Below, piece by piece: positions 35,101 through 48,800 of a stretch of 64,000 nt of DNA. The position numbers and the translations under genes are program-made. Position 1 is the stretch's first letter; each line of letters starts with the position of its first letter. The stretch covers positions 4,142,612 to 4,206,611 of the forward strand of contig FN649751.1 in assembly GCA_000310025.1 (NCBI GenBank). Reading direction: 5' to 3'. This stretch comes from Ectocarpus siliculosus (lineage: Eukaryota > Sar > Phaeophyceae > Ectocarpales > Ectocarpaceae). The notes under the pieces are model-generated. The model ran no database searches. It was not told where the DNA came from and saw nothing but the letters and a program-made list of their open reading frames with translations.

Positions 35101-38100
35101 CATGAAGGCGGCCTGCCGGCAGCCTCCTGCTAACCACCGGCTATTTTATGGGCCTGCCACTGCTGTGATGGGATGTAGTGGCCGCGCATGCGTTGTCGTT
35201 GGAAACACTCCGCCGTCGTCGTCTTCTGGCATTCTCCGACGAGAGCAGTGTTCCCTCGTTTTCGCTTTCCCCGACACACGACTACTATAATACCGTAACT
35301 TTTGCGCAATCGGTTCTTTCTGTCTCTTGTCTCTGAAAATCCCAAGGTCCGAGAAAAAGCGTTGGAGTCGATCCAGACGGTGGCTCGCTGCCTGTCGCCG
35401 GAGCAGCTGACGGACCACATGGTACCCCTCCTCTCCAGGCTCACGCTCAAGGAGTGGTTCACGGCCCGCATGTCGGCGTGCTGCCTCGCGCCGCCGACCT
35501 ACGCGCTACTGCTGCAGCTGCTGCCGCCCACGGCGCCTGCCGCGTCGGCGCCGCCGGAGGAGGACGCGGCGGCGAGGGGCGGGGCGGGAGCGGCGGCGCG
35601 GGCGGAGGTGCGGCAGATGTTCAAGAAGCTCTGCACGGACGACACTCCCATGGTCCGAAGGTGTGGTTACGGGGACGCAAGGGAGGGACATGGCATCGAT
35701 CAACCAAAAGGGGGGGGGGTGGTTGTGGTGGTGGTTGACACGAGGGGCGCACCGGTTGGCTCGACAGACTTTGAACGGCAGTCTGCTCTTGGGGAGCCGT
35801 GTTGGTTGGGATGTTAGCGAGCAGTATTGTCTGTAGTAGCCTGGTGCTTTGAGGAGGGTTGTGGAATTGCCCCAGCTTTGTCCTCATGTGGTAGCAAGTG
35901 CAAAATTGCACACCGCTGCAGCGTTGGAGGGGGTTGAGTGCCCTCCGCCTGATGACCTTTTCTAGCTCGGAGCGGTGCTTGGGGCGCGTGGAACGATTCC
36001 GCGAACGCACCAACAACTTGGAAAATCAACCCAAAAGTTGTTTCAGCCTGATTTTTTATGCGTGTGTGTGTGTGTTTATTGAGCGAGGGTGCGTATTGGA
36101 ACGGTGACTCAAAGCTCATGGTCCCACGAAGATATAGCATGTGGTGCGTGGTGTGTGCGTCTGAGTACTATGTACTGGGCTGATGGCTGAGCACCTTCGT
36201 TGGCACAGCCTGCCAGGGCCACACAATGTTTGATCCAGAGGTGCAGTGCACGCCGTGGCAGTTTGTCGATCTCTCGTATTCTTGTTTTTTTTTTGTGTAC
36301 TGCCGCCCACATGCACCATTCCGTTTATTTTCTACCGACAGTTGCAAAGCAGCCCACCATTTCCGCTTGCCCACAGTGCTTGCGGCTCACCCTCCCTCCG
36401 ACCGTTGTGCCCCCCGCGCCTGCAACGCCGTCAACCGCACCGGACGCCGCAGGGTGGCCGCGCGCAACCTGGGTCTGCTTGCGAAGGAAGTTGAGACGGA
36501 GCTCGTTACGAAGGACCTTCTCGAGCTCTTCACCGGTGAGAAGACGGTTACATGGCTGTTTCGTGAGAAGCGGCCGACTTCATGCAGTTTCCGTCCTGTC
36601 GATCAATGAACAAACAAAGGGGGGTCTTGTCTACCCTCCACCGACCCAAGCCCCTGCTGTATTTTTTGTGGTACTTGGGGTACGACACCCGATCTGGGCA
36701 TTATCTGTGTGGGGGGTATGTGTGCGGTTGGGTCCAACTGTAGCCCCCCTCCCGAGAGAGCGCACGCAGGTGTGCTTCTTCTTTCCGGGTGTCCTTTGTG
36801 ACCAGCTTGCTTGTGGGGCTTGCCTTTGTGGGGCAAGAATACATGATGGCTTTCTCTTCATCGGCCGTTCCTGGGACAACATAAGTATACCCTTACTTTC
36901 CACTACCGCAGAGCCGCCATCGTCTTCGAGGGGCTGCCGCCCTCAGCGGTAGTGGTAGTGTGGAGTTAGGGTACTATGTAAATACAGCAGTACCACAAAC
37001 ATGTTGTTGGATACACCGCACCCTGTCTTGTTCGTTTGTGCGGGACGTGTCTCCGCTGCGGTGTGGTGCCGCAAACTTCGGCCAGCTGGCTTCTAAATGT
37101 GTCGAGAGGCTCGCGAAGGTATTCGCGTGAGACCCCTTTGTCAAAAACCAACGCGCCCAGCGCGAGTTTATGCACACGCCGCTGTTTTGTCCGCCTCTTG
37201 TGCTTGGGGTGACACGGGCTTGACAGTGCAAGCTCTTCCGAGAATCCTCCAAAATGTTGGTAAGCTACCTGGCCCTTGCTGCTGCTGCGAGCTACTTGTG
37301 TCGCTGACGCTGGGTTTCGCGCGTGTTTTGTGGAAACGCCCAGGGTTGGCCGAAGACGAGCAGGATTCTGTTCGGCTACAGACCGTGGACAACTGCTCGG
37401 CGCTTGCTCGGGTTCTCCCCGCCGAGGGGCAGAAGGAGCACGTGCTCCCCGTTGTCCTGGACACAACGAGGGACAAGTGAGGGGGATTTCGGCGGCGTGA
37501 TGTGATGTGTGTGTGTGTGTGTGTACACCGAAGGCGTTCCGTGTGTGATGGGTGTACAGGTACACAGGACACCGGAGGCGTTCCGTGTGTGATGGGTGTA
37601 CGTACAGGCACACATGGAGGGTGGGACGAAAGCAGCGTTTCATGGGTACTGCAGTACCTCGGGGTGGACGTGCGTGTGCGTCGATATGCGCTTCGCCCCA
37701 GCGAAATTTTTCGGCTCTAGGTGGGTGTTTTCGAACCCGCAATCACCCTGAACTTTCTCTAAACAGAAGCCCGTCAGCGGAACTCCACTGCTGAGATGGT
37801 ATACTCCGGTCGTTTCCTCCACCCTTCGGCGGCATTGCTTGGTCACCCCAACCACCCCCCCAACACCCTTCGTTTCTGTTTCGACTGCAATACGTTGTCC
37901 CACTGGGCCCTAACCTTGATCTCTTAAGGTCGTGGAGGGTACGATGGAGCGCGGCAAATAAGTTCCACGATCTGTGTGCGGCACTGGGCGGGGAGGTCGC
38001 GAACGAGACGCTCTGTGGCGCGTACGAGAGCCTGCTTCAGGACGGCGAGGCGGAGGTGAGGACGGCGGTAGAGAACAGAAGAAACAGCGTTTGCCTCTCT

Positions 38101-41100
38101 GGTATTTATTTTGCGTCACCTCTAAGCGTCGACCCAAGGGCGAGCAGAAAAAAAAAATTCAAAAGATACGATCAGCCGAAGGCAAGCATTCTTGGTCCCG
38201 TTCCGTGAAAGCATCGAATGTCTAAGCAGCGTGCCGGTTGACCGCTGTTTAAAGGTCACTTTCGTTGTACTTGGGGTAAGAGTAGAGAGCGGTCATCGGT
38301 TGGTGCTGTCAAGTGAATGGCTGGTGGCTGATCGCACACGCGTTGCCGTTTCGTTGGCGTTGTCGGCAGGTACGAACGGTGGCCGCAGCAAACGCGACGA
38401 AGGTAGTGGAGCTGATGCAGGTGGACGGTGTTCTCGGAAAGGTGAGGACGAGGACGGAGGAACAAGCACCGACCGCCGTCGCATCGGGTGTTGTCGACGT
38501 TGCTGCGGTGCAAGTCGACGGCGCAGCGGCGGTGCAATTGGTGTGGCCGCTGGTGCTTTTGCTGTTGTTGTTCGAAGGGCTTGTGATGGGAGGGTTCTTG
38601 TAGTTTTTTTTTTTTTTTTTGTGACGTCCACAGACCCCCAACGCAAGGGGCTGGGTGACGAACCCTGTACCAAAGACAAGCGTCTTGAGGCAGTGCGTCA
38701 TCAGCACTTCCTGACCGGGAGGGAACTATAGGACGAGGTGAACCAGAAGCCCCTGCTCCCTTTTTTCGTCGCTGTGTCGCAAGCTCACATCCGAAAGAGC
38801 ACCCAGACATGGATCCATCAAACATGAGAACCCTGGTAGCCGAGCTTCTTCAAAGGAAAATGATTTTGGTCGCCGCGCAGTCAGGCAAATTTTGCGTGTT
38901 CCCGGTCGAACGTATCCACACAAACACACCCGTACACACAAAACACAGCCACAAGCTCACCCACGACTCTCGTCGCAAAACGAACTGCCGCCGCCACCGC
39001 CCCGCACGCCTCTATCTTTGTTTACCTCCAACCTCTTATTCCCCCGCATGGGGGGGGAAAACAGGTTTTCCCTTGCTTGCAGCAGCTGGTGATGGACCCA
39101 AGCGACCACGTCCGCCAGGCTCTGGCATCGGTGATGAACGACATGTCGCCGGTCTTGGGCAGGGAGAACACAATCAACCACCTGCTGCCCATGCTACTTA
39201 CCCTGTTGCGGGATACCAACCCTGAGGTAGGCGTGATTGTTGTCGGGGGATACGTACGATACATGTAATCGTGTGGTAGTTGATGCGGTGGCTGGACCAC
39301 GTGGTTTACGGGCGCATGTGGTGGTTTGGTCTCGGCGGGGAAATTTTTCTTGGGCGGTCGTGGTCTTGTCGCTCTTTCTTATTTATTATGCGGGCAGTTT
39401 CTTCCTCCAGTGCGTTGTCTCGGACCGTTGCTGTGAGACGGTAAGGGCGGCGACCCCCCCCCTTTAAATATATATTTTTGCCCCTGTGTCTCGTACCACC
39501 ATGCATGGTTCACGTACGTCGCTGTCGGTCGACCGACCGAAACCACCCTGTTTTTCGGAACAGGTTCGGCTGAACATCATCTCGGGTTTGCAAGCGGTGA
39601 ACGGCGTGATCGGCGTCCAGCTGTTGAGCGCGTCGCTGTTGCCAGCGATTGTTGACCTGGCGGAAGACAAGAAGTGGCGGGTGAGGCTCGCCATCATCGA
39701 GCACACGCCGGTTCTTGCCATCCAGCTGGTGAGCCACGGAGTGTTGGGGATCGTCAGAACATCTTTTTGCACAGGCCGGCAAAGGTTGTGCGAGAGCATG
39801 GTCAGGGAAATGAAAAAGTTAACACAGGGGCAAAACGGGTACGGCCTGTTTTTCCGGCCTGTTTTACGGGCCCCTTTGCTTTTGCATCTGGCCGACCCTG
39901 CTGCTTGTTCCTTCTCGCCCTGGCGTGTGTACTCGCCGATCTGCCTTCCGCGGGGTCAGCGGCACCTATTGATTCCTACTACCATATTCGTGAGCCTTTT
40001 TTGTTTGGCCAGTATTCCCGGTACCAGTGTCTTTATCTCTTCGTGGGCATTTTCCCGGCTGCCTTGCTCGCTCACTCGACCACTCACGTACTCCCGTTGC
40101 CCCCCTCGAACGTATCGTGGCTGTGGCCGTTGGTGTGATCGCCGGCCGGTCCGCCAACCGGGCGGTGTTGAACCTGAACAAACGCCCTCTTCCCCCAAAC
40201 CGGAATGTGGCAGGGGGCACAATTCTTCAACGATAAGGTGTGTACGTACGTGGGGAATCGTTCTTTTTCTACAACCAGTATATGCGCACACCGTCGGGGG
40301 GTGTTTTTCATTTCTTTCACCGACAAGGGCCTGGGATAGAGTAGCAATGAACTCATGGCGTTGTATGATGACCAACTTGTACTTGTACGGTTCCGCGAGC
40401 AGTAAGTAGCGATATCTCTCCTGTGGGAAACAGGCTCGACAGGACAGACAGGTGGCTTTTTATTTCGTGTGCCGAGTGTTTTGGACATCACTCTCGTTCT
40501 TGTTTTTATCAACACGTTGGTAACAATTGCACCCCTGTTTCCTCCCTCCCCCCATCGACACCAATCTGCCGGCAGCTGTGCGACATTTGCCTGGCCTGGT
40601 TGGGGGACAACGTGTTCAGCATTAGGGTAGCGGCCACGGACAACCTCAAACGACTCACAGATCACTTCGGGACGCAGTGGGCGCGAGATCACATTTTGCC
40701 GAAGGTGACCTGCGTGCCACTTTCAACCAGCAACGCATGTTTTCTTTTCATTGTTTTTCTGCCAACACTGCAACGTCTGCGTGACGGAGAGAGTGAGGGT
40801 TTTTCCCCGAGCTGTCCCTTCCTATTTTGCGCGTTTCTGTTTGGGAGCACGTTTCTGTTTGGGAGCACGTTTGACGGGATGCGGGATCGTATATCCTGAG
40901 ATATGCATCGCTTCCCTCGCCTACGTGTCCCGCCGACAGCAGTTCGTTTTTGCGTTTGACCAACTGACGTTCTGCTGCCTTCGGTGTCGGTGTCGGCCTC
41001 TGCATGGACGAAAAACACTATCCCGAACAGGTGGTACAGATGCACATCCACAGCAGTTACCTTCATCGCATGACGGCCCTGTACGCGATACAAGTCCTCA

Positions 41101-42801
41101 CCGAATCGCTCGACGTCGAGATGCTCAGCAAGGTGTGTATGATGATGAATAATCTGTCGGGATGGCTTTCACCCCCCGTTCGGTTAATCTCTTTTGTCTT
41201 GAGTGAGCTTCAAGTGGGTATGGTCGGGCGGGCAGTTTGTTAAAAGGGAGTGTGAGACATTTCTGAGGGACGGCACATGATCCGATTTGTGACCCATGTC
41301 CGACGGCTGTTTTGTTGTGCTGGGATGATGTTGCACACAGATAAGATAAGATAAGATAGGGGAGCGTGTGTGCTCCCCTCAATCTTCGTTGATATGCCCT
41401 AAGATGCACCGAGAACGGCAAGAACGGTAAGAACGGTACAATTGTGGACGAGACGATCTGGTGCAGCAAGGAAAACATGAAGCAAAGGGTATTGTATTAA
41501 CAAGGGTACGCGTGACGCCACGAAATTTGGGTCTCGTGGGACGTGATTCAGGCTGGACATTGCCAGGAGACAACGATAAGGCCGGGTGTAGATGGCGCCA
41601 TGGGCAAGGGACTAAGCGAAAAGAGCATGTGTTAATGCTCCGAAGAAAGGACTCGGACCTGATATGAACGAGGAATTTGTCACAGAAGGACAGAGGAAGG
41701 AGATACGAAAGCAGACACATGCGGCAGAATTCACTAGAATCTAAATCTACGAGGAAACAGGGACGCCTTCGAGATGGACGCAACATGATTCACATGGCTG
41801 CGGTGACATGGTTATACGACATGTTTATATTTCCACGAGACGAAAACGCAGGGGGGCGATAGCTGTATGTGGTGGGCACGATGCCAGTGTGTGCGTAGGA
41901 AAGGGTAGGAGATGAGCTAAGCAAGAGGTGGCGGTGTGGCATACGGCAGGAACAAGATCGCCCGGCTGTTGACGGTGTTGCTATCACTCCGTCTCTGAAG
42001 TACGCGCACTCAATGGCCGAACGACCATTTCGAGAAGACAAGCGGCAGTCGATAAGGGTCCCCTCTCCCCCTTCTTACCTCACCTGGCACACCCCTTGCC
42101 ATTTTTAAATCCTTTTCGGCGGATAAAATTCAGTGGGTGCCGGCATGCGCCCAGAAAATTCCCGTGCACTTGCACCAGACCGGCACTATTCCAAGTACTG
42201 ACAATGGCTTGAGTTTGTGCCCGCGGAAAACATCGGCACCATACCGGGCCCCATCGGCACTGTTCACCGGCACTGAACATGGACCCCTCCTATTTATTCC
42301 CTTCCGTCCCTGATCGCTGCTGTTCTGAACGGGGAAAATCAGGAGGTGCTCCCGCTGGTGCTGCGAATGGCCTCAGACCCCGTGCCAAACATTCGCTTCA
42401 ACGTGTCCAAGACGCTGGAGAAGATGGCTCCGCGTCTCGAGGTGTGCCAAGGTCGATGCATCTGTCCCTAACTTGGAAGGCTACACAAAAAAGTAAATCA
42501 TGTTGCGTTTGGCGACTCTTGCTCCACTGCTGTCGTCGTACGCGTACTTGTTTGTCTGCAGCCGGTGCTCTGCTCTACTCTGTAGCAATGTCTCGCTAAA
42601 TAACCCCACACCGGACGCGCTTTTGTTAATTGTTTGATGACTTGTCTTTTTTGCTCGACTGGCCGTTGCCCACTTCGCGAGCAGAATGACGCCGTAGAGG
42701 CCCAGGTGAGACCAGCACTGGACAGCCTGGTGGACGACGCGGACCGCGACGTACGGTACTTTACTAGAAAAGCCATGCAGGCGGTGTCGGCGATGGGGTG
42801 A
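32106..42801 (+). CDS. PPP2R1: PP2A 65-kDa regulatory subunit A (HEAT-repeat scaffold)
   Basis: Scaffold that holds the catalytic and B subunits of protein phosphatase 2A in cytosol and nucleus. Fifteen exons keep frame: 32106-32225, 33377-33532, 34478-34594, 35347-35660, 36453-36535, 37344-37476, 37929-38055, 38370-38441, 39083-39226, 39564-39728, 40214-40237, 40576-40704, 41031-41132, 42343-42441 and 42685-42801, 633 residues. It is collinear with human PPP2R1[78 protein letters not shown] and [16 protein letters not shown]. The N-terminus adds a poly-Q tract (residues 16-26), and exon 4 has a Pro/Ala/Gly insertion of about 25 residues between HEAT repeats. The 24-bp exon encodes GAQFFNDK, matching GVEFFDEK. 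About ten residues (human QILPCIKE region) are missing at the exon 8/9 join, probably an unfound microexon. Stop TGA at 42799-42801. Confidence 0.95.
37525..37612 (+). repeat. 44-bp tandem duplication in PP2A-A intron 6
   Basis: Two copies start ACACCG at 37525 and 37569 and share GGCGTTCCGTGTGTGATGGG followed by TGTAC. They follow a (GT)n run at about 37505-37524. The repeat is intronic and probably a slippage or unequal-exchange product. Confidence 0.75.
40833..40868 (+). repeat. 18-bp tandem duplication in PP2A-A intron 12
   Basis: Two perfect adjacent copies of GTTTCTGTTTGGGAGCAC, intronic. No function is suggested. Confidence 0.8.
41340..41356 (+). repeat. Short GATAA microsatellite
   Basis: Three GATAA units plus a partial unit in PP2A-A intron 13. 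A second short array of GAACGGTAA-like units follows at about 41411-41437. Confidence 0.7.
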
Positions 42802-45800
42802 CAATAGGCGAGAGCGCGGTATTGATGAGGTGATGGGGGGCTGTCCACCTCTGTGTAGTCTCTGGTGTTTCCTTAGTGACAAGAGGTAGTTTTTCGAGAC
42901 TTTTTTCTCTCTCGTTTTTCTCATTTTCAGGCCCGCCAAGGCTCCGATGACTCGCGGCCTTTTGTCAGTCGTCGTTGCGGCTGATGGCCACTTGCTGACT
43001 CTTGCGTTTCGTCCACGGCCTACTTGTCGGAACCATCTCTTCCTTGTCTTCCTTCAAACGGGGGGAAGATGTTGACACGATAAATTTATGCCTTGGAAGA
43101 TGGCGGTACTCGTAGCAGGCGAGGGCTGTACTCTCGATGGATGCCGTTTTTTTTCTGCTTGAAGCACCTTAGTCACGCTCGGTTGGGTTGTCACCATCAG
43201 TCGCACATTCCGTCTCTGAAAGGTTTAAGCCGCAAGCGACACGGTACCCGGTTTCGCACAAAAATCCTTCCGTCCAGTTGTTTCCCCCTCGTCGAAGCTC
43301 GCTCTGATGACTTCAAGCGGGTGCCAATGACAGCGGCAGCATGGTTGTCGGCCTCTTGTGTTGGCCTTAGGGTTGCATCGCCACACTCAGATTCACCAAG
43401 CACCAAAACACCCGCATCTCTGTGTGCTTTGGCTGCATGCATTTGGAGGATCATGTTGAACGTGGTGCGGCGACAGTACGCACATGTGTGAAATGGCGTC
43501 TGTGCCCGTAGTGTATTACTGCTGTGCACTCGTAGTCGATCATAAGTGGAATGCCTTCCGTTTTTAAACCGGTTGGGCGGCTCCAAAGTTTTGAGCAAGG
43601 CTGCGACAAATGGGTCTTCCGTCTTGGCTGCTCACAGCATGCTGCGACGAAGGTGTGTGGGATGATACCCTTTAGACGAGCCTTGCTTGAGTGAACGCTT
43701 GGGGGGTCGGTTCGATCAGGTCGATGGGATTTCTTTCAAGGGGCTGAGCCCGCAGTAATTTTGATGGCGAGCGCCGAAGCGTGCGAGGGCCTCTGTCGCG
43801 CAACCCTACCAAGAAGGGTCAGCTACATCCGTTCAAGGCATTGTTATTAGTACAAAGTGTATGATCTAGAAACAATCCGCAATAAGGCGGGAAGCCGTAA
43901 GTTTGGCGAGAAGCACGCAGGGTACCCGGGGGTGGTTCAGTTGGCAACCTCTCGTGTCCTCCTGGCTGTCGAGAAGACGGGTTCGAATGTCTGGAGTAAA
44001 CATCTTTTCACAGAGGTGAAAACTGCACAGTAGCAAGTGTGCCCAAGAGGGGGAAGGAACCGCTGAATAGACTATTTTTCGCGTTAGAAAGGACATGTTC
44101 CGCTGAGGTGATCGGATGATGCAGGTTTGGCAAGTTCCCAGGTTTCTTGTTTCCAGTATGTAAGGACGGAAGCGCAGAGACACTTACGAGAACCAGCGTG
44201 ACCAGGGCTGGCCGTACGTGTGTGCAGAATCGCCTGAGGGAGTTTACGGGAGGTAGGGCATGCTTGTGTATGTCGCGATTGCCCTTCATGTGGAACGAGT
44301 GAAAACCGCAACCTTTCTATTTTTCTTCGGGTAACATTCAAAACCAGGCGACATTCCGGTCACAACCTTCTTTTGAGAGCCAGGATTCCTCTTTGCTGCA
44401 AACCCTCACGTACGCCATCGACGTTCATGCTACTACTGATGCTCGCCTCTGCGGGCCGAAATCGCGACTGGTCGGTCTCCGCCCGTTTCACACGGCGGTG
44501 TCCGGATTCCTTTTCATTCAAATGCTGTCCAACAAGTCGTGCCAAAGGCCATCATTTTCCAAAATCAAAAAGGGGCCAAAACACGGTCTTACAAGGTATG
44601 TCCCCCACAAGCGTCCCCAAAATCGTCGCGCCGTTTCATTGTTGTTCGCTACAGACACGGAATCCTCGCAGGGGCTGCTGCAGGAGTTCTTGAGTGGTGG
44701 GTGTTTGAACACGAAGGTATCATCTACAGTAGCGGTCCGGAAAAATGCCGGTCGCCCGATGTACTGAGGTGAAATCGTCTGGCACAGATGGAATATTCAA
44801 GTCGTTCCACAACTCTGAATAATGCCGGTTGTGTCCGCTATAATGGCGGTGAGATCGGCTGTATAGCATCCGGCTTTGTACCGGGACCCTCAGCGTGATG
44901 CGGTGCGCTTGTTGGTTGGCCGTGCACGGTGCAAGAGTTGGGGAGGGGGAAGACCACAAAATCACGTTTGAGGAGGTACGAACGACCTCGCCTGGAAGGA
45001 GTGAATATTTCCCCTCGACAGAAGCATATGTACCCGCTCAGGGTACTTGCTTCCTTGGAGGTGCATGTAGCTGGTGTAAATCACGACTGAGTGCACGCTC
45101 GACACACGCAAAAATATAGTAGCGCTTTGTGGCATTGATGAGGCGGGCAAAATTCACTCCCCTACACAAGAATTCCCGACGGCACAACAGGCGCACCCCG
45201 CTTGCTTGTATCCCTGACAATACCGACGGGACGCCAACAAGACCGAGAGTGTAAAAGAACAACCGACGCACCGTCCTAGACACGCCCCTACCTCTAGAGC
45301 TACACAACAGGCCATGCAACGCACCAACGCAGATCTGCCGAGCGTTACAACCCGAACAATAATAAAGTGATGCGCACCCCCAACCCGAGATTCATTTCTT
45401 TCCAGCCTGCCAACATAGTTCCTGCGTGAAAATTGTAGCGGCGCCCGGACCCCCTCCCCGGACCGCATCGATACTTACATAGACTATGCGTATTTACAAA
45501 CAAAATTTGATGCAAGGACATATCCGTCCACATCTCCATTGTCAATTGCACGAGCCCCCAGCGTCCATCGGCAGAAATTTCGACCACCTGTGAACGCCTC
45601 TTGAAACAAGCCACCAACAAGAAAAACGCGTTTTGACCACAGCCAACCGCAACCACCGGTACATTTCAAGCCGTAAACGACTGCCAGAAACAAAATAGAG
45701 GTGCACACACTGAGGCGTCAACGACCAAACATCAGCACCCATCAGATCGAGATTGATGATTCTTTCACCTCATCTCACAGCAATAACAAAGACAAGGACC

Positions 45801-45867
45801 GAAACACCACCAGCGAGAAAACCACAAACGACGCCTCCACGGAGCAACGCAGGCACACCTCAGAGGT
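42802..45867. other. Convergent intergenic region
   Basis: This lies between the 3' ends of PP2A-A (plus) and the membrane protein gene (minus). Open frames here (such as 44393-44767, plus) have no recognisable similarity or splice support. The region carries one SINE-like copy. Confidence 0.5.
43925..44002 (+). repeat. tRNA-derived SINE-like copy
   Basis: GGTGGTTCAGTTGGCAACCTC matches an A box, and ACGGGTTCGAATGTC 45 bp later a B box. The start resembles family A (a GGTGGT core after a C/G-rich lead). There is no acceptor-stem pairing, so it is a relic rather than a tRNA gene. Confidence 0.45.
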
Positions 45868-48800
45868 TTACCGCACGCCGTCAGGTTGGCTCGGGAAGTG
45901 CACACCACCCGGCCCGACGTTGTCGTCGGAGTGGTACACGTGCTGCTCTTGCCGGTTCTGGTCGGCGGCGCTCAATCCCTGCAGCATCTGCGGCAAATAT
46001 TCCTTCATCCTGCGAGGGGCACGGATGAGAGGGTCGACTCATGAGATCCTGTCGAAAACACTTGTCCGCGATGGACTCTGCGCGAGTAACCGACGCACTA
46101 GGAGTGTTTCGTTGTCACACCTGTTGTCACACCTGTCACCACGCGCTGCTGCGAACGGAACTTGTAAGGGGCGTACATAGCGTAGGGCTTTCATTCGGGG
46201 CACAACAGCATGATGAAGAGCTCCAAAGCAACCGCCACAGGTCTGGCGTGAAGCGCGACAGACGCCTCTCCCGCCATGAGACCCGCTCGCGCGAGTGCTG
46301 AGAGGAGAGCACGACATACCCACCACGATTTAGCTATTCTGACGCATCCTGCATTGCACAAAACATTTTACCCGTGCATCCGGCACAAAGACGACACGAA
46401 CCGACCGGCTGGCAGGACCGGCATATGCGGAAATCATGGAAAAATTAGGCAGATAACGAAGATATGAGAACACATTGAAGGGGGTGAGAAAATCCCTTTC
46501 GGCGTGGCGCACCGAACAGGCGTTGCGCAGTGCTCTGCGGTGATGACCAGGTTTCGTGCGTGTGCCGTGTGCATCACGTCGTCTCACCAGGCTAGGGTGG
46601 CGGTGGGGATGATGTCGGTGAAGGGGAGGAGCTCTTCCATTGCGCCGAACACCTATTCCAAGCGCAGACGGAAACGGACAGCAAGCGCAAGACAGGCACG
46701 CAGCAGGCGAACAAAACACAAAAAAATGAACACGTATTCAAGAAGAGCCTCTGTGTGGTGTGGCCGGAATGTTGCACAACTCCGCTGGGGAGGGCAGCAG
46801 CAGCCACCATAGCAATTCTTCAAAACACGAACCAGAAGCTCGCTCTACTGGGTACCCGCACCACGGGCGCGGTCGTATCCACAACAACATTTGGCCTCTT
46901 TCCCACAACACTACTGTTTCCCTACACTTCACTCTCCCAGCACAAGAGAGGCGGGGAGATTGACGCTGCTGCCCCCTACCGCTGCGAAAAAAACGACACT
47001 CTCAACGCCCTCACCCCCGCCCACGGGCTTGAGCCATGGTACATGGCGTCGATGAGCAAGTAGGACACCGGAGCCCATAGCAGGTCGGCCGATTCGCCCA
47101 GAATCTGCAAGCCACGGTGGCAGAACAAGTGCGATACGCGCAAGGTTGACAAAGCACCAGAGGAACTTCGGAACCGGCCGCCTGTCAGCGTCCTTCGGCC
47201 GCAGGGCAGAAGCAGGATAACATGCCACGTTTTTTGGAGGTCTGGCTACGTGTACATCATGTGCAATCGATGGCGTTTGGCATGCGACATGTCGGCGCTG
47301 GTCTGCATGACAAGAAGCCAAGATAGCGTTAAGGCGAAAGGCCTTCCTGCCACGTGGAATGCTGATTGTGAATGTCAGGGTGTGACATACTCCACCGTCT
47401 TTGCTTTTCATATTTTTGCAAAAGGATTCCCCCACAGAGGAAACTAAAAAAACCACACCATGTTGATGGGGCTTCAAAAAGGACAGAATAGATCAATTCG
47501 TCTTTCACACGGGGGAGATCGTGAAGCCTGTGCAGCGACGCACGGCCAGAAGGAAAAAACCATGGGGAGAAAATGACATCACTTCAAGCTTCGCCGCTCT
47601 CGGGAAGTGTTTTCGCGTGTGGATTTCTTGCCCTTAGACGCGTTCCTCGATTTCAAGCCGACTTTGACATGCCACAATGAATGGTTCACGCCAGCCCGAC
47701 CGGTAAAATATACGGCTGCCGGAGCGGTGGCGCCACCACAGCTTTCCTTCATGCTTGCTTAGGAAAGAGCCTGAGATGTCTGTGTGAACAGCTACAGCGG
47801 CTAGCTGGTGTCAGCGGCAGATCTCTGCAGACATGGAGAGATTCGTACATGAAAAGGTGCACAGCCCCAACAATGAACGGGACATTCGGAACATGTTCTG
47901 TGAAAGACTGCGGCTTTCGAGCCAAGTTCGTATCGGACCGAATCGCGGTGTGGGACCTGCACTCTCGAACCGACTCAATCGTTGCTCGACTCACTCGACC
48001 TATCCGTTGGGAATCGAACAGCTTTTCCGTTCTGCGGTGTGAGTGCTCGCGACCCATGACGAAGCTACATAGCCAACAAATGAAGAGTTCATCGCTTGAA
48101 GGAAGCGCTACTGTACAATTTGCATCTTTCCGGGGGGACTTGGGTATGGAAAAAAAGCAAGCAGGATGCACCAGGTATCGATTCGCTACAACTGTATGCT
48201 TGGTCCGCAAACCATGGTGCAAAACCTATGCAGCTCCTGAGGGAAACTGCAGCATTCTGCTACACGTGACACGTGGAGGCAAAGTACGCCACACGTGAAA
48301 CTTCAAGCTATCTCACAGGTGAGACCAAGGGGCTTGAGGAATGGGCGGAAAATGTGTCGAGTTCGGGGCTTGCGTGCTTTCATGATCATGGTAAGGCGAA
48401 GAATAGGCTGCAGGGGTCCGATCAAAGCAATTCGCCGTTGGATGCAAAAACTCACCGGAACAATGTAGGAGGTACAGCCGATTGTATCGACCGCTATTGA
48501 CATCGCTAGCTTGGACCACATTCCAGTCGGTACCAGACATTGCGCGATGCGTGCGGGGGACGGTCCTGGTCCCACAGGGTAGAGAACCTGTACATACGCG
48601 AATGTCAAAACACACAACGATGGAAAGACCCACACCAGCGCACGTTCATTTACGAACAAACCAAGGGAAAAAGACAACGCATACGAAATAACTAGTCATT
48701 GTGTCAACCGCAAAGATATGTTCATGGGGGTGAAACTCCACTCACAAGACGCATTCATTCCTTTTTCATGCGATGCGCAGTAGTGAAAACGGAAACGAGC

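Noticed and set aside
36966-37742. 258-codon minus-strand frame
   Set aside because: It runs across PP2A-A exon 6, its introns and a GT/CA repeat. The peptide is repetitive (HTHT-type) and has no similarity.
47681-48298. 205-codon plus-strand frame inside the membrane protein intron
   Set aside because: It has no recognisable domain, splice signals or codon pattern. Kept only as a remote possibility of a nested gene or transposon relic.
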